From the NCBI GenBank assembly GCA_014529385.2, contig CM043948.1, forward strand, positions 26,050,268 to 26,114,267: a DNA stretch of 64,000 nt, given 5' to 3'. The DNA comes from Adiantum capillus-veneris (Eukaryota; Streptophyta; Polypodiopsida; Polypodiales; Pteridaceae). Within the stretch, counting starts at the first letter, position 1, and the number at the start of each line of letters is the position of its first letter. The position numbers and the translations under genes are program-made. The notes under the pieces were generated by a model that was not told the DNA's origin, made no database searches, and saw only the letters and a program-made list of their open reading frames with translations. Shown piece after piece: positions 22,822 to 34,329 of the stretch.

Positions 22822-23763
22822 TCATGTACCATCATAGAGCATCTTTTCCAAAGAGAGTGCTTCAGAGTCCTTGATGAGGTCTTCATTGTTTGGCCCCTCA
22901 GAATTTTGGTTTGTGTTACACTCATGCTTCACGGAACAATACCTACATGAGATAGCTGCCTTTTGACAGATCTTTGGTAGATCCTTTGGTAGAAGGCGAC
23001 TCAAATAAGGCTTCAAGCGATACCCGTTTACCTTCCTGGAGTGCTCTTTCCCATTCAAGTTCATAAGTGGATAGTAACTTGAATTGAGAGCCTTCTTAAC
23101 TATGTAGGGCCCCTGCCATCTAGTTTCAAATTTGGCATCAAAACAATTGTCGAGTCGATTGTCATACCTTAGCACAAGATCTCCTTCATTGATGCCTTTG
23201 TCCTTTAGTTTCTTGTCAAGCTTCTCCTTCGCCTATGTAGATTTCCTCTTGTAGCACTCGTATGTTGCTTCTCTTTTCCACTCAAGCTCAGCTAAGGTAA
23301 GAAGTCGATCCATCCATGCTTCTTGATCATCTTGTGCTGCTTTGCCATGAAGTCGTATTGTTGGGATGTTGAGCTCAATTGGTTGGAAAGCCTCTTGACC
23401 ATAGACCAAGTGAAATGGTGTAAACTCCGTGGCTTCCCTATATGTGGTTCGATATGCCCACAAGGCACCATCCAAGAAGTCATCCCACAACTTTGTATTG
23501 TTTCTCACCATCTTTCTAATGATGCTTGCAATGACACCATTAGATTTTTCTATCGGACCATTGGATTGGGGATAGTAGGGTGTACTATGACGATGTAGAA
23601 TGTGAAGTTCTTCACAGACCTCTGTGAGCAAGCCCTTTCTAAACCCTAGACCATTATCAGAAACAATCTCCAAAGGTGTGCCAAATCTACATCAAATGTG
23701 AGTGTAGACAAATTTGCTCATTGTCCTCTCATTTACCTTTGTCACACTTTGTGCCTCAACCCA
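22822..23763 (-). pseudogene. integrase core and C-terminal domain (element 2)
   Basis: Continues from the zinc-binding and first catalytic region at 23764 onward. It carries EIVSDNGLGF (second Asp) and SNGPIEKSNGV (the Glu box), then ALWAYRTTYREATEFTPFHL, LVLRYDNRLD and VNGYRLKPYLSRL in the C-terminal GPY/F-like part. Stops interrupt at about 23765, 23690 and 23232. An acidic tail follows to 22822. The catalytic triad is intact even though the frame is broken. Confidence 0.85.
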
Positions 23764-24655
23764 TCACGTCATGTAGTCTATGGCCACCAAGATATACGAT
23801 TTCCCATTTTTAGTCCTAGGCAATGGACCCATAGCATCAATGCCCCATTTTTCAAATGGACCATTTTCAAGCACGATTTGCCTTGGACCATACACCAATC
23901 TTCTATTCCCATTTACCTGACAATTGTGACAACTTTTACACCAATGTTGGACATCCACATGCAGACTTGGCCAAACATACCCCGCAAGCAAAATCTTCTT
24001 CATAGTTAACTCTTGGGCAAAATGACCACCACATGCCTCTTCATGCAAACCTTTTAGAATGGCTGGAATCTCCTTGATAATTGGTACTCTTCTGCACACT
24101 TGATCCTTCCCTCGTTGATAAAGGGATCCTTCTAGAAAGAGATACGCGCTTGCCTTTTTCATCAGTCTCCTCTTCTGAGCCTTCGTGAAGTCTTGTGGAA
24201 ACTCACCCTCCAAAATGTAGCTAATAATGGGAGTCAATGACTCCAATCCCTGGTATCTCGGTTGCTTGACAGTTGCTGCCACCATGATGACCTGCACTTC
24301 TTTCTCAACACATGTAACTGCTTGTTGTGCAAGTAAATCGGCATCTTCATTTTCTTTCCTAGGAATATGATATAGTTGCACTTCTTCAAATTGATTAAAC
24401 AATCTACGAATGGCATGAACTTTTGTCCTTAAGCTTCCATTCTTGCATGCCCAAATGCCTAAAATTTGCTTCACAATGAGAAGTGCATCCCCTTTTACCA
24501 TGAGATGTTGTATACCTTGGCCAATGCATATCTTTAAACCATGAAGTAGTGTGTCGCATTCTGCTTCATTGTTGCTAGTTGAACCAGATAGATTGACCTT
24601 CTCTTTCATGACCACCTCTCCACTTGGGTTGAGCAATACTAGCCCTCCCCCTGCT
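23764..24655 (-). pseudogene. second RNase H and integrase zinc-binding region (element 2)
   Basis: The N-terminal part is an archaeal-type RNase H. FFDGAFRQ just upstream (24658-24700) gives the first Asp, then TSNNEAECDTLLHGL and LMVKGDALLIVKQI, then PRKENEDADLLAQ. After a spacer comes the integrase HHCC unit, GLHEEACGGHFAQ and WCKSCHNCQ, and the start of the core, KWGIDAMGPLPRT. Two successive RNase H domains before integrase are the mark of the Tat group. A stop separates the first residues of this domain from the rest. Confidence 0.85.
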
Positions 24656-24657
24656 TT

Positions 24658-26231
24658 TCATGTGACTTGTCGAAAAGCTCCATCAAAGAACAAGGTAAAA
24701 GCATTAGGAATACTTTTAGGTGGTGGCAATGGTAGGGTCTTTACTTTAGGCACCTTAATCTTCTTCTCATGTACCCTATAAGTAAGGATCCTTGCCAATT
24801 GTGCACGCACACTATCTTCTATCTTGAAAGAGTATTGAAACTCTTGCAACTCCATAATCCACTTTGAGATCCTAGTACTAAGATTCATCTGAGATGACAC
24901 CAAGGCAAACAAATTTTCTGCAATGAGAATTACAAAAGGTTTTGGTAGCAACTAGGGTCTAAACTTTCTCACTGCAAACATGAGAGAAAGCATCATGAGT
25001 TCTGCCTCTCTGTAGCCTCTCTCTAAAGCATTCATGACCCTACTAGCAAAGTAGATGGGTCGCATTCTGGTACTGTGGGGATCTTGTTGTAATAAAACTG
25101 CACCAATTGTTTCTTTCCCAACACTAGAGCTAACAAAGAATGTGTACTCCCAACAAGGAGGCATGAGTATTGGTAGCTCTGACAAAATGACTTTAATGTT
25201 ACAAAAGTACTCTTCAAGCTCATAAGACCATGCAAATTCTACTTGTTGTGTCAACTTTTGCAAAGGATGAAGCAACTCCGAAGCTAAGTGAATAAAGCGT
25301 GACATATACTTCACCTTTTGAATGAATGAGATGACCTCTTTGAGATTCTTGGGTGATGGGAGCTCAATAAGAGCCTTTGCCTTTGAAGGATCCACCTCAA
25401 TGCCTTTATAGGAAACCTTGTGACCAAGCAAGATCACTTCATCCTCACCTATGTGACACTTGTCGGGGTTGAGTTGACCTCCCATGTTGTAGAGCTTGTT
25501 TAAACCTTCTTCTACCCTTTGTAGATGCAATGATTTTGAGCTATAAATGCAAAAATCATCAATGAAAAGCCTAATGGACTTTCCAAAGAATGCTTGAAAC
25601 ACCATGTTCATGAAGCGTTGGAAAGTTGCAGGAGCATTTGTCAGTCCAAATGGCATGACTCTAAAAGCATAACAACCCCAAGGAGTGATGAAGGTTGTTT
25701 TCAACTGATCTTCCAATGCGATACCTATTTGAAAGTAACCCAAGTAGCCATCACACACAGTATACTTCTCATGACCAGCTACCTCATTTAGTATCTCATC
25801 TTGAAATGGGAGGGGAAAGTGATCTCTTTTTGTTGCCTCATTGAGTGGACGGTAATCCACACACACCCTCCACTTGCCATTTTTCTTAGGAGTGACAACA
25901 ACGGGAGAGACCCACTCTGAATTCTCCACTAGATAAATGAAACCTGATGCTAGAAGCTTTCTTACTTCCTTGAGTAAAGCCTGCTCCTTGATGACTCCTA
26001 GCCTTCGTAGCTTTTGAGCCTTAGGTGTGGCCCTGGCTTCAACTCAATTTTGTGTTGAACAGTATCTATTCCACGCACATCGGTGTAGTCTTTAGAAAAA
26101 AGCCTAGGAAATTTCCTTAGCACACATTTGAACTCCTCTCTTTCGTCCTTTGTAAGTGTTGTAGACAACATACCTTCTAACATTCCTTCATCTTGCACAT
26201 TTTGGTTTTCTTGGGAACCTACCTCTTCCAA
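24658..26231 (-). pseudogene. reverse transcriptase and RNase H (element 2), frameshifted
   Basis: The frame 24952-25929 is open for 325 codons: VVTPKKNGKWRVCVDYRPLN, YLGYFQIGIALEDQ (catalytic Asp region altered to DGYLGY), VMPFGLTNAPATF, LFIDDFCIYS (DD box), LLGHKVSYKGIEV, then RNase H with IGAVLLQQDP and IYFASRVMNALERGYREAE. The upstream piece 25998-26231 (protease-RT linker) is in another frame, so there is an indel near 25960. A stop near 24952 splits RNase H. It matches element 1 in order and motifs. Confidence 0.88.
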
Positions 26232-26249
26232 ACCTGGGCAAGAGGTCTC

Positions 26250-28100
26250 TTAGTTGTTTGGATTAAAACTTACCCCCATGACTTCGATGGAAGACTCCTC
26301 TTCAGTAATGCTGCCGCTACTTTCTCCTTCTGAAGTGCAATCGGTCCAGCCTTCCTCTGTCTCACTTTGAGATGATTCTTCATGGAGCTCCTCTTGGTGT
26401 TGCTCCTTCATGTCAAAGACAACCTTCTTATGATTGTCATTCCTGCAAATTAGCTTTCCACTCTCCCAATCCTGCAAAGCTCGAATTTTCATTAGCCATG
26501 GTCTCCCTAGGATAAATGGGTAACGATTTCCTTTGGTAGACATGACATAGAAATCCACTGCCTTCTTAATGCCAAAGACCTCCACAAAGACATTTTTACA
26601 AATGTCTACACACCTAGCCTTGCTATTGTTTGCCATTTTTACTTTTATTTCAGGTGTCTCATGGATGTGCATGCCTAGTCTTTGCATGAGTCCTTCTGTC
26701 ATGATGCAAATTTGTGCACCCCCATCCACTAGACCTTTCCTAACCAATCTTCCTTTGATGTAACAATCTAGCACAGGTGTGATATCCTCATTCATTTCAG
26801 CATGTGCAATTTTTACAACAGGAACACTCTCTTTTATCTTTCTCCTAGTGCTAACTGCCTTCGTTAAATCCCTCGTAACTTGTGGGTATAATGCAAGAAA
26901 CGGAGGCCATGAGATATCAGGACCCTTCCCTCTCATGTCTTCCAATAGGTTGTATGAAGCCATACCATGTCCAAGAGGGAAGTCTTGGAGATTGATACGA
27001 CGTCGAGTCCTCTTAGCTTCCTTGGTCTCCTTTGCCTTCTTGCCTCGTCCATGGTCACTCTGTGATGTGACACCTTCTTTCTCTTTACCTTTTCCTCGGC
27101 CACGCTTAATGCCATTTGCTTCCATGTCAACCTCATTTGAGTTTGTCACCTCTACCACATGCACATTTGGGTCTGGCAAAGGTGGAACTCCTTCCACTCC
27201 TTGTGGAGGTGGTCTTGCTCCATTTGGCCTTTGTAGAAGCCGTGGTTGCTGACTAGTTCCTTCACCTGCATTCATCACTGGGTAATTCAAGTTAGGTCTC
27301 CTTGGCTCCCCACGGGGCCAAGGACAATTATACATCCCATGTCCAGACTCTCCGCAATTCCAACATTGCAAGACTCTCCTAGGTCGTGGATCTCGCTCTT
27401 CAGACTTCTTTGATTGTCCCTTTGGACCTACAGCTTGTGCAAGGTGAATTGACAGGCTTCTTAAAGATTCATTTAACTTCTCAATCACTTCCGCCGTTAC
27501 CTCAGGAATCTCCTTAGATGTTGATGCTTGTGACTTACCTTTGGGTCTAAGACCTTCTATTGGAACCTCTCCCCTTAGGCACTTGAGTTTCCTATATTTC
27601 TCAGCAGCCCTAGTTTCAGCTGCATCAAAGGTAGCAGGTGCACCCGCCTCAACTTTTACCTTAAGGTTAGGAAAGAGTCCGGCTATTAACCTCTCCTTCT
27701 TTATAAATTCTGCACCATCACCAGGGTTAGCAACATTTCGTATCCATAGAGCCCAAAGACGTAGAAACTCTTGCTTGTACAAGTAGTAGTCATCTAAGTC
27801 TTTTTGCTTATGAGAAACAATGTCTTGCCATAGTTTTTGAGTGTTTTGGGGATCAAAGAAGTATCTCTTGAAATGATTCACAACTTCCGTGTAATTCCCT
27901 TTAACGTCCTCAGGCAACAAGTCAAACCAAGTGCTAGCATCTTTCCTAAGGACCACTTCAAACATCTCTACGCGTTCTTAATCAATTACTATCCTCTTGA
28001 TACGACAAGACATCTTGAAATTTGCTAAAAATAATTCTGCATCCTCTCCATGCTCTCAAAAGAAAAGAGGATATCCGGACATTTGGCGCTGGGCCTCCAT
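26250..28100 (-). pseudogene. gag-protease polyprotein (element 2)
   Basis: The probable start is the ATG at 28100. Two stops (near 28058 and 27977) break the first 45 codons, then 571 codons are open from 27965. Domains in order: the retrotransposon gag region (ASTWFDLLPE, QEFLRLWAL, FPNLKVKV), a zinc knuckle CWNCGESGHGMYNC (about residue 203), a basic linker with RGKKAKETKEAKR, and a retropepsin with LVDGGAQICIMTEG (about 413) and ILGRPWLMKI. The tail is Ser/Glu-rich and ends before the RT frame. The gag part is well preserved relative to pol. Confidence 0.88.
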
Positions 28101-28680
28101 TGAATCGGTTTCAAAGTGACAACACGTTTTTGTTTTTCTTTCTTAAAAAGATTTACACAATAATATTTTCTAAATTGCAATCTATTCTACAACAAAATAA
28201 AAATATTCACATGAAATGACCTATGATAATCAATAAGAGGTAGAATGACAGGGTTTGGTGACGTGAGAATTTCTCCTACTCTTTGGGCACCATACGTTGT
28301 TGAAAATGGATTTTCCTACTAATTGCAATGTTTACTCTAATGTGTGGAGTGAAATGAAAGGGGAAAACCTCTATTCCTGGGCCATTATCCATGGTCTATG
28401 CATGACCTAATTCTTAAAACAAAACAAAAATATAGACGTCCAAACTAAGGTCGTACCTAATGAGAGGCAAAATAAAAGGATTTACTGATGCGTTTATCTC
28501 TGTCAACCTAAGAGGACCTAAAATTCTACGAATTACACCTTGAAATTGCAACTTAGTACTAACAATTATGTGTACCTTTTGCCTTGCAATGGGAATGAAG
28601 GGATCATACAAATTCTCGTGATTCATGCAAGCTACTTGATTATGCTAAATGTTGAGCCTACACAAAACATACACAAGCCG

Positions 28681-28698
28681 TCCTCAGTGGGGGCACCA
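28681..28698 (-). promoter_or_regulatory. primer-binding site of element 2
   Basis: On the sense strand TGGTGCCCCCACTGAGGA follows the 5' LTR after a 3-nt spacer. It begins with TGG, as required to pair with a tRNA CCA end. I cannot name the tRNA with confidence. The leader 28101-28680 between this site and gag has no gene. Confidence 0.6.
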
Positions 28699-28701
28699 AT
28701 T

Positions 28702-31483
28702 TGGGGCGGTCCGGGGCGGGCAACAAGACGAGTGGCCTCTAAGCACCCTTCTAGGCTCCCGTGCTGCTCAATTGGGTTGGGGTTGGAAAAGACAACAAAC
28801 ACACACACAAACCCACAACCTGACCCTACACAAATTTGGGGCATCACCTAGTTTTGGATGCGAACTAGGACGCGTAAAGAGAGAGAGAGAGAGAGAGATA
28901 GAGATAGTGCTCGGGCTACTTTGAAATGTATCGGCAATGATCAAGCAAACACAATTATATATGTAAGAAAGAGAGAGAAGAGGGAGGGGGTGCTTGTTGC
29001 ATTAATACCTTCTTGGAAATCTGGCATGACCGATCAAAGTGAGATTAGTATTTGTTCAACATAGCTTGAGTAAATTACACCACAACACATCACAAGAAAA
29101 GCCACCCCAACCACCGTCTTAAGGTCAGGGGAGTCCTCTCCACCCTATCGCCCTCTTACAGTATGTGGGATTTATGGCTAAATTGATGACAACACCTAGA
29201 GACAAGCTATCAAGAACTTAAAGAAAACACCAAGACACTTACACATCATTGTTGTCCATTACTTCACGTTGGAAGAGAGACAAAGTATCCAAGCTTAGTC
29301 CAAATCCACCCTCCTTGATTCAACAAATGTTGGGCTTACACTAGTAGGAGAAATGATAGATTTCCTACTCTCAATTGAATGATCACTCTCTCCTACAATG
29401 GCATAGAGTTCCCTTGCTAATCACCCCTATTACAACACATGCATATGCATAAGCCAATGAGCTTCCACTCAAGAGATCCTACTAGAGAGGTTGAGCTTGG
29501 CTTCTCAAGCTATAGCATAGTGCTCTTGCTAATGGCTCTCTCATTTCGTGCTAGCTACACCCTCCTTTTATAGCAATTTTGAGGGCTAGGGTTACAATGG
29601 CATAGAGTTCCCTTGCTAATCACGCCTATTACAACACATGCATATGCATAATCCAATGAGCTTCCACTCAAGAGCTCCTTCTAGAGAGGTTGAGCTTGGC
29701 TTCTCAAGCTATAGCATAGTGCTCTTGCTTATGGCTCTCTCATTTTGTGCTAGCTACACCCTCCTTTTATAGCAAGTTTGAGGGCTAGGGTTACTCCTCT
29801 AACCATGGTTGGGTTAAATTTTCAGCACTTATCTAATTTCTTTCGCTTAGAATTATCAAGAAGTTGGTGGGGATAGATGAAGAAGAGAGAGAGGAGAGAA
29901 GTGGAGGTGATAGGACTTTTCATAGTAGGTTAGTGTTAGTAGAGTTAGTATTTTTATTGATTTACAAATGGAATTGGATATTTACAATGGGAGTATCCAA
30001 GTAGGATACAAATAAGGAAGAAAAAACTCTTAATAGGTAAGAAAATATGGATTTATTACAATGTTGATGCTCCAAGTGTCTTGAGTAGGATCAATTTTGA
30101 CGCTTGTTGACGGTCCACTAGCTTTGACGGTAGGTTTTTTCTCCACTCTTGACCTCCCTTGGGAGCCAAGGTAAGTGAACATGAGTAATCAATCACCATG
30201 ATGCTGTCTTTCAAGAGAAGAGGCTGAATTTTATGGTTTTTTGATAGATATAGGTAATATGGATGAGGAAAAATGAGACTAGGTGGTCAATTTTGGAATG
30301 GAAGTGTGTGTAGGAGACATAAGTTCACCATGGTTTCTCTTATTCTTCAAGGTTGAGAAGAAGGTGAGTAGGGTGCAAAGAGGAGTGGTGAGAGAGGTGG
30401 GGATGATGAGTGGAGAAGTGTGTGTGAAAGAGGAAAATGATAAAGTGGAAGAGGGAGTGTGGCTGCATAGCATGGGCAAACTTGGGTCCACCAATAAAAT
30501 CATAGCTCACAGCTCGTAGCTCAAAAAAATATGAAAACATTTGAGGTGAAAGTTCAGACCACGAGCTACAACATTTGTTTGTATCACCTTTTCAAATTCG
30601 GGGAGCATGTGATCTTTAAAAATTCAGCAAAATCGACTGTTTTTTTCCACTGCACAAGGTCCTTGTGAGGTCCTTCTTTGGATGATTCTTTTGAATACCT
30701 CCAAGAGTGAGCTCCCCATGGTGCATGCATGCATTCCACATACCCTTGACCTTATTTGGTAGGTCTATAATTGAGGATATTTTTGAGATCATGATATAAA
30801 TGAATAGTACAACTAAGAAAATCAAATATTGAGGGGTCTAAAAAATATGTACATGTCAAATATAAATAATATAGGTGGAAAAAATATAAAGGGATCAAAA
30901 TAAATCTCTCTCATTATAAGTCTACCATAAAAAGATGAATATTTTTTGTGGTCTAATTTATGCTAGTAATAAAGAATAGATGTAGGAAGGAAAAAATCAC
31001 AATAGTGAAAAAATATACATATAAATAGAACTAGTTTTTTTGGATTTTTGTTAGGATGGAGTTACACCAAATATAAGAGAAGCTTGCATGAAATTATTTT
31101 TATATAGAATAAAGAGTACGCAAAATGGTAAGAAAAAATATGGTAATGTTGAGTCAATGTACATAGCATAAATAACACACCATAGGTAGAAATATTCAAA
31201 TAAAGACCAAAATAATTATGAAAAATCTTTTTATTTAGGCCCTATATACAATGAAATATTTACACACAAATGGGCTATAATATACTTATATTTTTTATTT
31301 TTTTGGCTCAACTAGCCCAGTGACTAGCTAATTAAGGGTTTTTAAGAAGATATGGAAAAAGTCCCCTAACTCACACACACCTATATACAGTGAAATGGTA
31401 GGGATATCCACAGTGTTTGGATGATTTTGGTAGGGTGGGTTAACTCACTATGGCAATTACGGAGAGCCGAAAAACGGCTATCA
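28702..31483 (-). repeat. 5' LTR of element 2
   Basis: 2.78 kb, the partner of 20061-22793. It differs by a shorter GA tract (28878-28900), a 209-bp tandem duplication at 29396-29813 and a short insertion near 31180 (CCATAGGTAGAAATATTCAAATAAAGA). Being upstream in sense, it would carry the active promoter. TATA-like CTATAAAAGG boxes lie at 29574-29583 and 29763-29772. Confidence 0.92.
29396..29813 (-). repeat. 209-bp tandem duplication containing the LTR TATA box
   Basis: CAATGGCATAGAGTTCCCTTGC starts at 29396 and again at 29605. Each unit runs through GCTAGCTACACCCTCCTTTTATAGCAA to GAGGGCTAGGGTTA. The other LTR has one unit. The 5' LTR therefore has two copies of the core promoter segment. 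Confidence 0.88.
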
Positions 31484-32330
31484 CCGGCTAGGACATGGAA
31501 ACACTCACATGGTTAGTGAGCTAATCATGGCAACACAAATGGTTACTTCTACAAGGTGAGATTCTCGGAGGAGCTAAGCCGCAATGAAGGGAAATCTCCA
31601 TATCCACTTCTCTTCACCTCTAATCAACCCAATCACACATACTACAATTGCAAGACGCACACAACACTAATCCTATCATGCAACACATTAATCGCAAGCA
31701 AACACACATAGATATATCGAGCACCACACTCCAATCAAGCCTACATGCACACACAAGCAAAAGAGTGCAATCACACAAGATTAGAGAGTGATTAACCCCT
31801 AATTAGTTAAGAACTAGTTAATCTAAGCATCATAGGCAATCATAAGAAGTAAGAGAGAGGCATAGTGAGAGAGAATGAACTATTGATTAGTGTTAATCAA
31901 GTCTCATGAGCAAGGAGAAGCTCAAGGAATCCATAGCCACACACCTCAAGAGCTCTCGCCAAAGAGTGCTCTCAACAAATGAGTTGAGAACCCTTATTTC
32001 ATTTACACACTGTCTTATGTACCTAGGGTAAAAACATGCAATGTCCGAGTGCCCAAGGCCTTTAGGGCTCCACCACTTACTGAATCTGCTACCTAGGCAC
32101 ATTAAATGACCCATTCTTTACAGCTTGGAACTCCCATTGAGCCTATAACACATTAAAATATTACAATGGCTTGAAATGATTCGGGAATTTACAATACATG
32201 ATCATTTTGGGAAAATTTGAAAAATGTGTAACTTCAATCTTTACTGCTTCTTCACTTTGATCTTTGATGTGCATTCGTACGTCTTTGGTCTTTAGCCAGA
32301 TTCTATTAATTGACGTTGACTCAGTTAACA
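31484..32330 (-). repeat. LTR part of element X (3' LTR)
   Basis: The right edge is GTTAACA followed by TTTCCCCCTTCAG, so on the minus strand a polypurine tract abuts a TGTTAAC LTR start. The LTR may begin left of element 2 (around 19.99 kb) with element 2 inserted in it. No second copy is visible, so the extent is uncertain. There is no gene within. Confidence 0.5.
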
Positions 32331-32343
32331 TTTCCCCCTTCAG
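32331..32343 (-). promoter_or_regulatory. polypurine tract of element X
   Basis: The sense strand reads CTGAAGGGGGAAA immediately before TGTTAACTGAGTC. This is the typical junction between the end of an LTR element's internal region and its 3' LTR. Confidence 0.6.
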
Positions 32344-32777
32344 ATTTTAATGCTCGTCCTCAGGCACTATTGAAAAGTGTCCGCGGAGGCTGTGGAAGGT
32401 TTTGATTGGTTGTTGATGGGCTGATTTTTTGATGAGATTCAATCTGCTGTAGCATCTTCATTAGTCTGAATATGTCTGATGTGAGAGATGATGTTGCATT
32501 TGTCCGTTGTAATAGCATAATGAGGAAGCTGTTGTTTATTTATCAAAAATATGTACAAGAGAAGGAGAATGATGAGGTTCCAAATTAGGGTCTAATACTT
32601 GGATGACCAAAGGGAAAAAACCCAGTGGGAAAAAACTGCCTTTGGGATATGTGCATTATTGGGGTACTTATTAGCATGGGAAATATTAATAAAGTACTCA
32701 AGGGATTATTCATTGATAGATATGGAATTAAAAAATGTGATATCCAAGGAAGTGTACTGGGCCAACGCCAATTTGCC

Positions 32778-33060
32778 AAGGTCAACACCAAGCGATAAGG
32801 AACGTTGGGCAGTCCCTAAACGGCCAATTCGCCCCGTATTGACTCAACTGTTGTATGTAATGACTTTAAGATCAAGGTCAACACCAAGCGATAGGGAGCG
32901 TTGGTCTTTCCCCAAGCTTCCTTTTCGCCCAGTAGTGACTCAACTGTATTTTTATAATCACATCATCATGGTCTCCATTGTCGGTTACATCAAGGTCAGC
33001 ACCAAGCAATAGGGAGCATTGGGCAATCTCCAAGCGTCCTATTTGCCCAGTAGTGACCCC
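32778..33060. repeat. three-copy ~96-118-bp tandem repeat
   Basis: GTCAACACCAAGCGATAAGG at 32781 recurs at 32877 and, with changes, at 32995. Each copy is followed by a variant of GGGAGCGTTGG...CGCCC(A/C)GTAGTGACTCAACT. A 137-codon + strand frame through it simply translates the repeat and is not taken as a gene. Confidence 0.85.
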
Positions 33061-34329
33061 ACTACATGGCTTTGTTGGTTAGCATGACATTGGTTTTTTG
33101 CCAGCTGTAGTCCACTCAAGGTGCATAGGTGGAAGCAAAAAGAGTATATAATGCATATGTCCAATGATGGGACATCCTATTTATGCATACACAGAAATGC
33201 ATGGAAAATAATATGTTGTGCAAGAAAGATTTTGAGGGGTTCTTCAGAAAGATGGTGTAGCTATAAAAGCATATGAAATTGATTTACAAGCTGACATCCC
33301 TTTAAGAATGGTTTTCTTTGTTGAGGATATGTGCTCTCATCTTACTATGCACTGTGCGTGAGTGTTGGACTCTACGACACTCCACCAATTGTAAGTTAGT
33401 AGACTTCGACTCTTATGCTCATCTCATCCAGCATGAGCAACACGATTTAGATATGCTCAACTCTTCCAGCTTGAGCGTAAGACTAATAACTATGACTCTT
33501 AGCAGAGAGTTTAATATGACTTGAAGCTTTGGGTCTAATGCTTTGCTCATTTTATGGCTCAGCAGCCCGACTTTGACTATGCCAAAGAGTGCTTTTTGCA
33601 CCTTGGGGACTTGACTTTTTACAATCTTGTGCTTATTACAAACATTTCTTCAGGTAAAAGTAAGCTTGAATCCTCAAAAAGAGGATTAGTAAAGGACCAA
33701 GCTGTCATTGAAGGTTTCTTTTTCCATACCTGTTTTCTCATCTTTGAATCTGCATTCTCGTTGGTTGAGTTGTCCTTCTTTGACTGTGAAGACTCCATTA
33801 TCCATTTGATTCTCCAATTAGGCCTGTTGATAGGAGTCTTTGATGTTGTTGTAGGCCTTTGTTGGCTGTTGGCATTTGGCTTTTGATTAGGAGCATTGGA
33901 AGACTTAGGAATCCAAATCTCTTAATGACCTTTGTTTCTCCATTGTTGACTTTACTTCAGTCTAGGTATTGTTGATTTCTTGTGATCTTCATGCAAGTCT
34001 GGTGTAGTTGCAGTTGGCTTGTGATTGACTGGTAGCCAAATCTTTTGTATACCTTGTGTAGAATCCTTGTCCAAGAGGAAGATTCTTTGAGATCTGTCTC
34101 TGTTCTGTATCCTCGTGAGAGTTGTGGTTGACTTTAGCATCTTTCAATGTTGTTTTGTTATATACCTGCTTCTTAGGTATCCTAGGATATTGTCGATGTT
34201 GATACCTTGTGGGCCTTCTTTCTTGGGAGGGACTTGATGTTACTTCATATGCCCTTACCTGCAGTTTTGATACCCATATTTGTATGTTACTTCCATAGTA
34301 GTCCAGCGCTTCTAAGCTCCATTGTGATG
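33061..34329 (-). other. decayed downstream part of element X, no recognisable pol
   Basis: Short minus-strand frames (for example 33952-34140, with IQKIWLPVNHKP) continue the composition of the ORF upstream, with Lys/Pro-rich text and W-x-P words. No RT, RNase H or integrase motif is visible in any frame. The rest is AT-rich and non-coding. Confidence 0.4.

Larger units (their letters stand above)
20061..31483 (-). mobile_element. full-length Ty3/gypsy element 2, Tat-like, 11.4 kb
   Basis: Two long direct repeats (20061-22793 and 28702-31483) flank gag, protease, RT, RNase H, second RNase H and integrase on the minus strand. Polypurine tract and primer site sit at the correct inner edges. 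The outer borders show only a 4-bp CCGG match (20057-20060 and 31484-31487), so the target duplication is imperfect or mutated. In-frame stops and frameshifts in gag, RT and integrase make it non-autonomous today. The two LTRs are highly similar over almost their whole length apart from indels, which points to a fairly recent insertion. Confidence 0.93.

Noticed and set aside
26779-27252. 157-codon + strand frame inside element 2
   Set aside because: It is antisense to a well-supported gag-protease frame and has no recognisable domain.
32599-33012. 137-codon + strand frame with repeated RSTPSD words
   Set aside because: It only translates the tandem repeat, lies antisense to element X, and has no other support.
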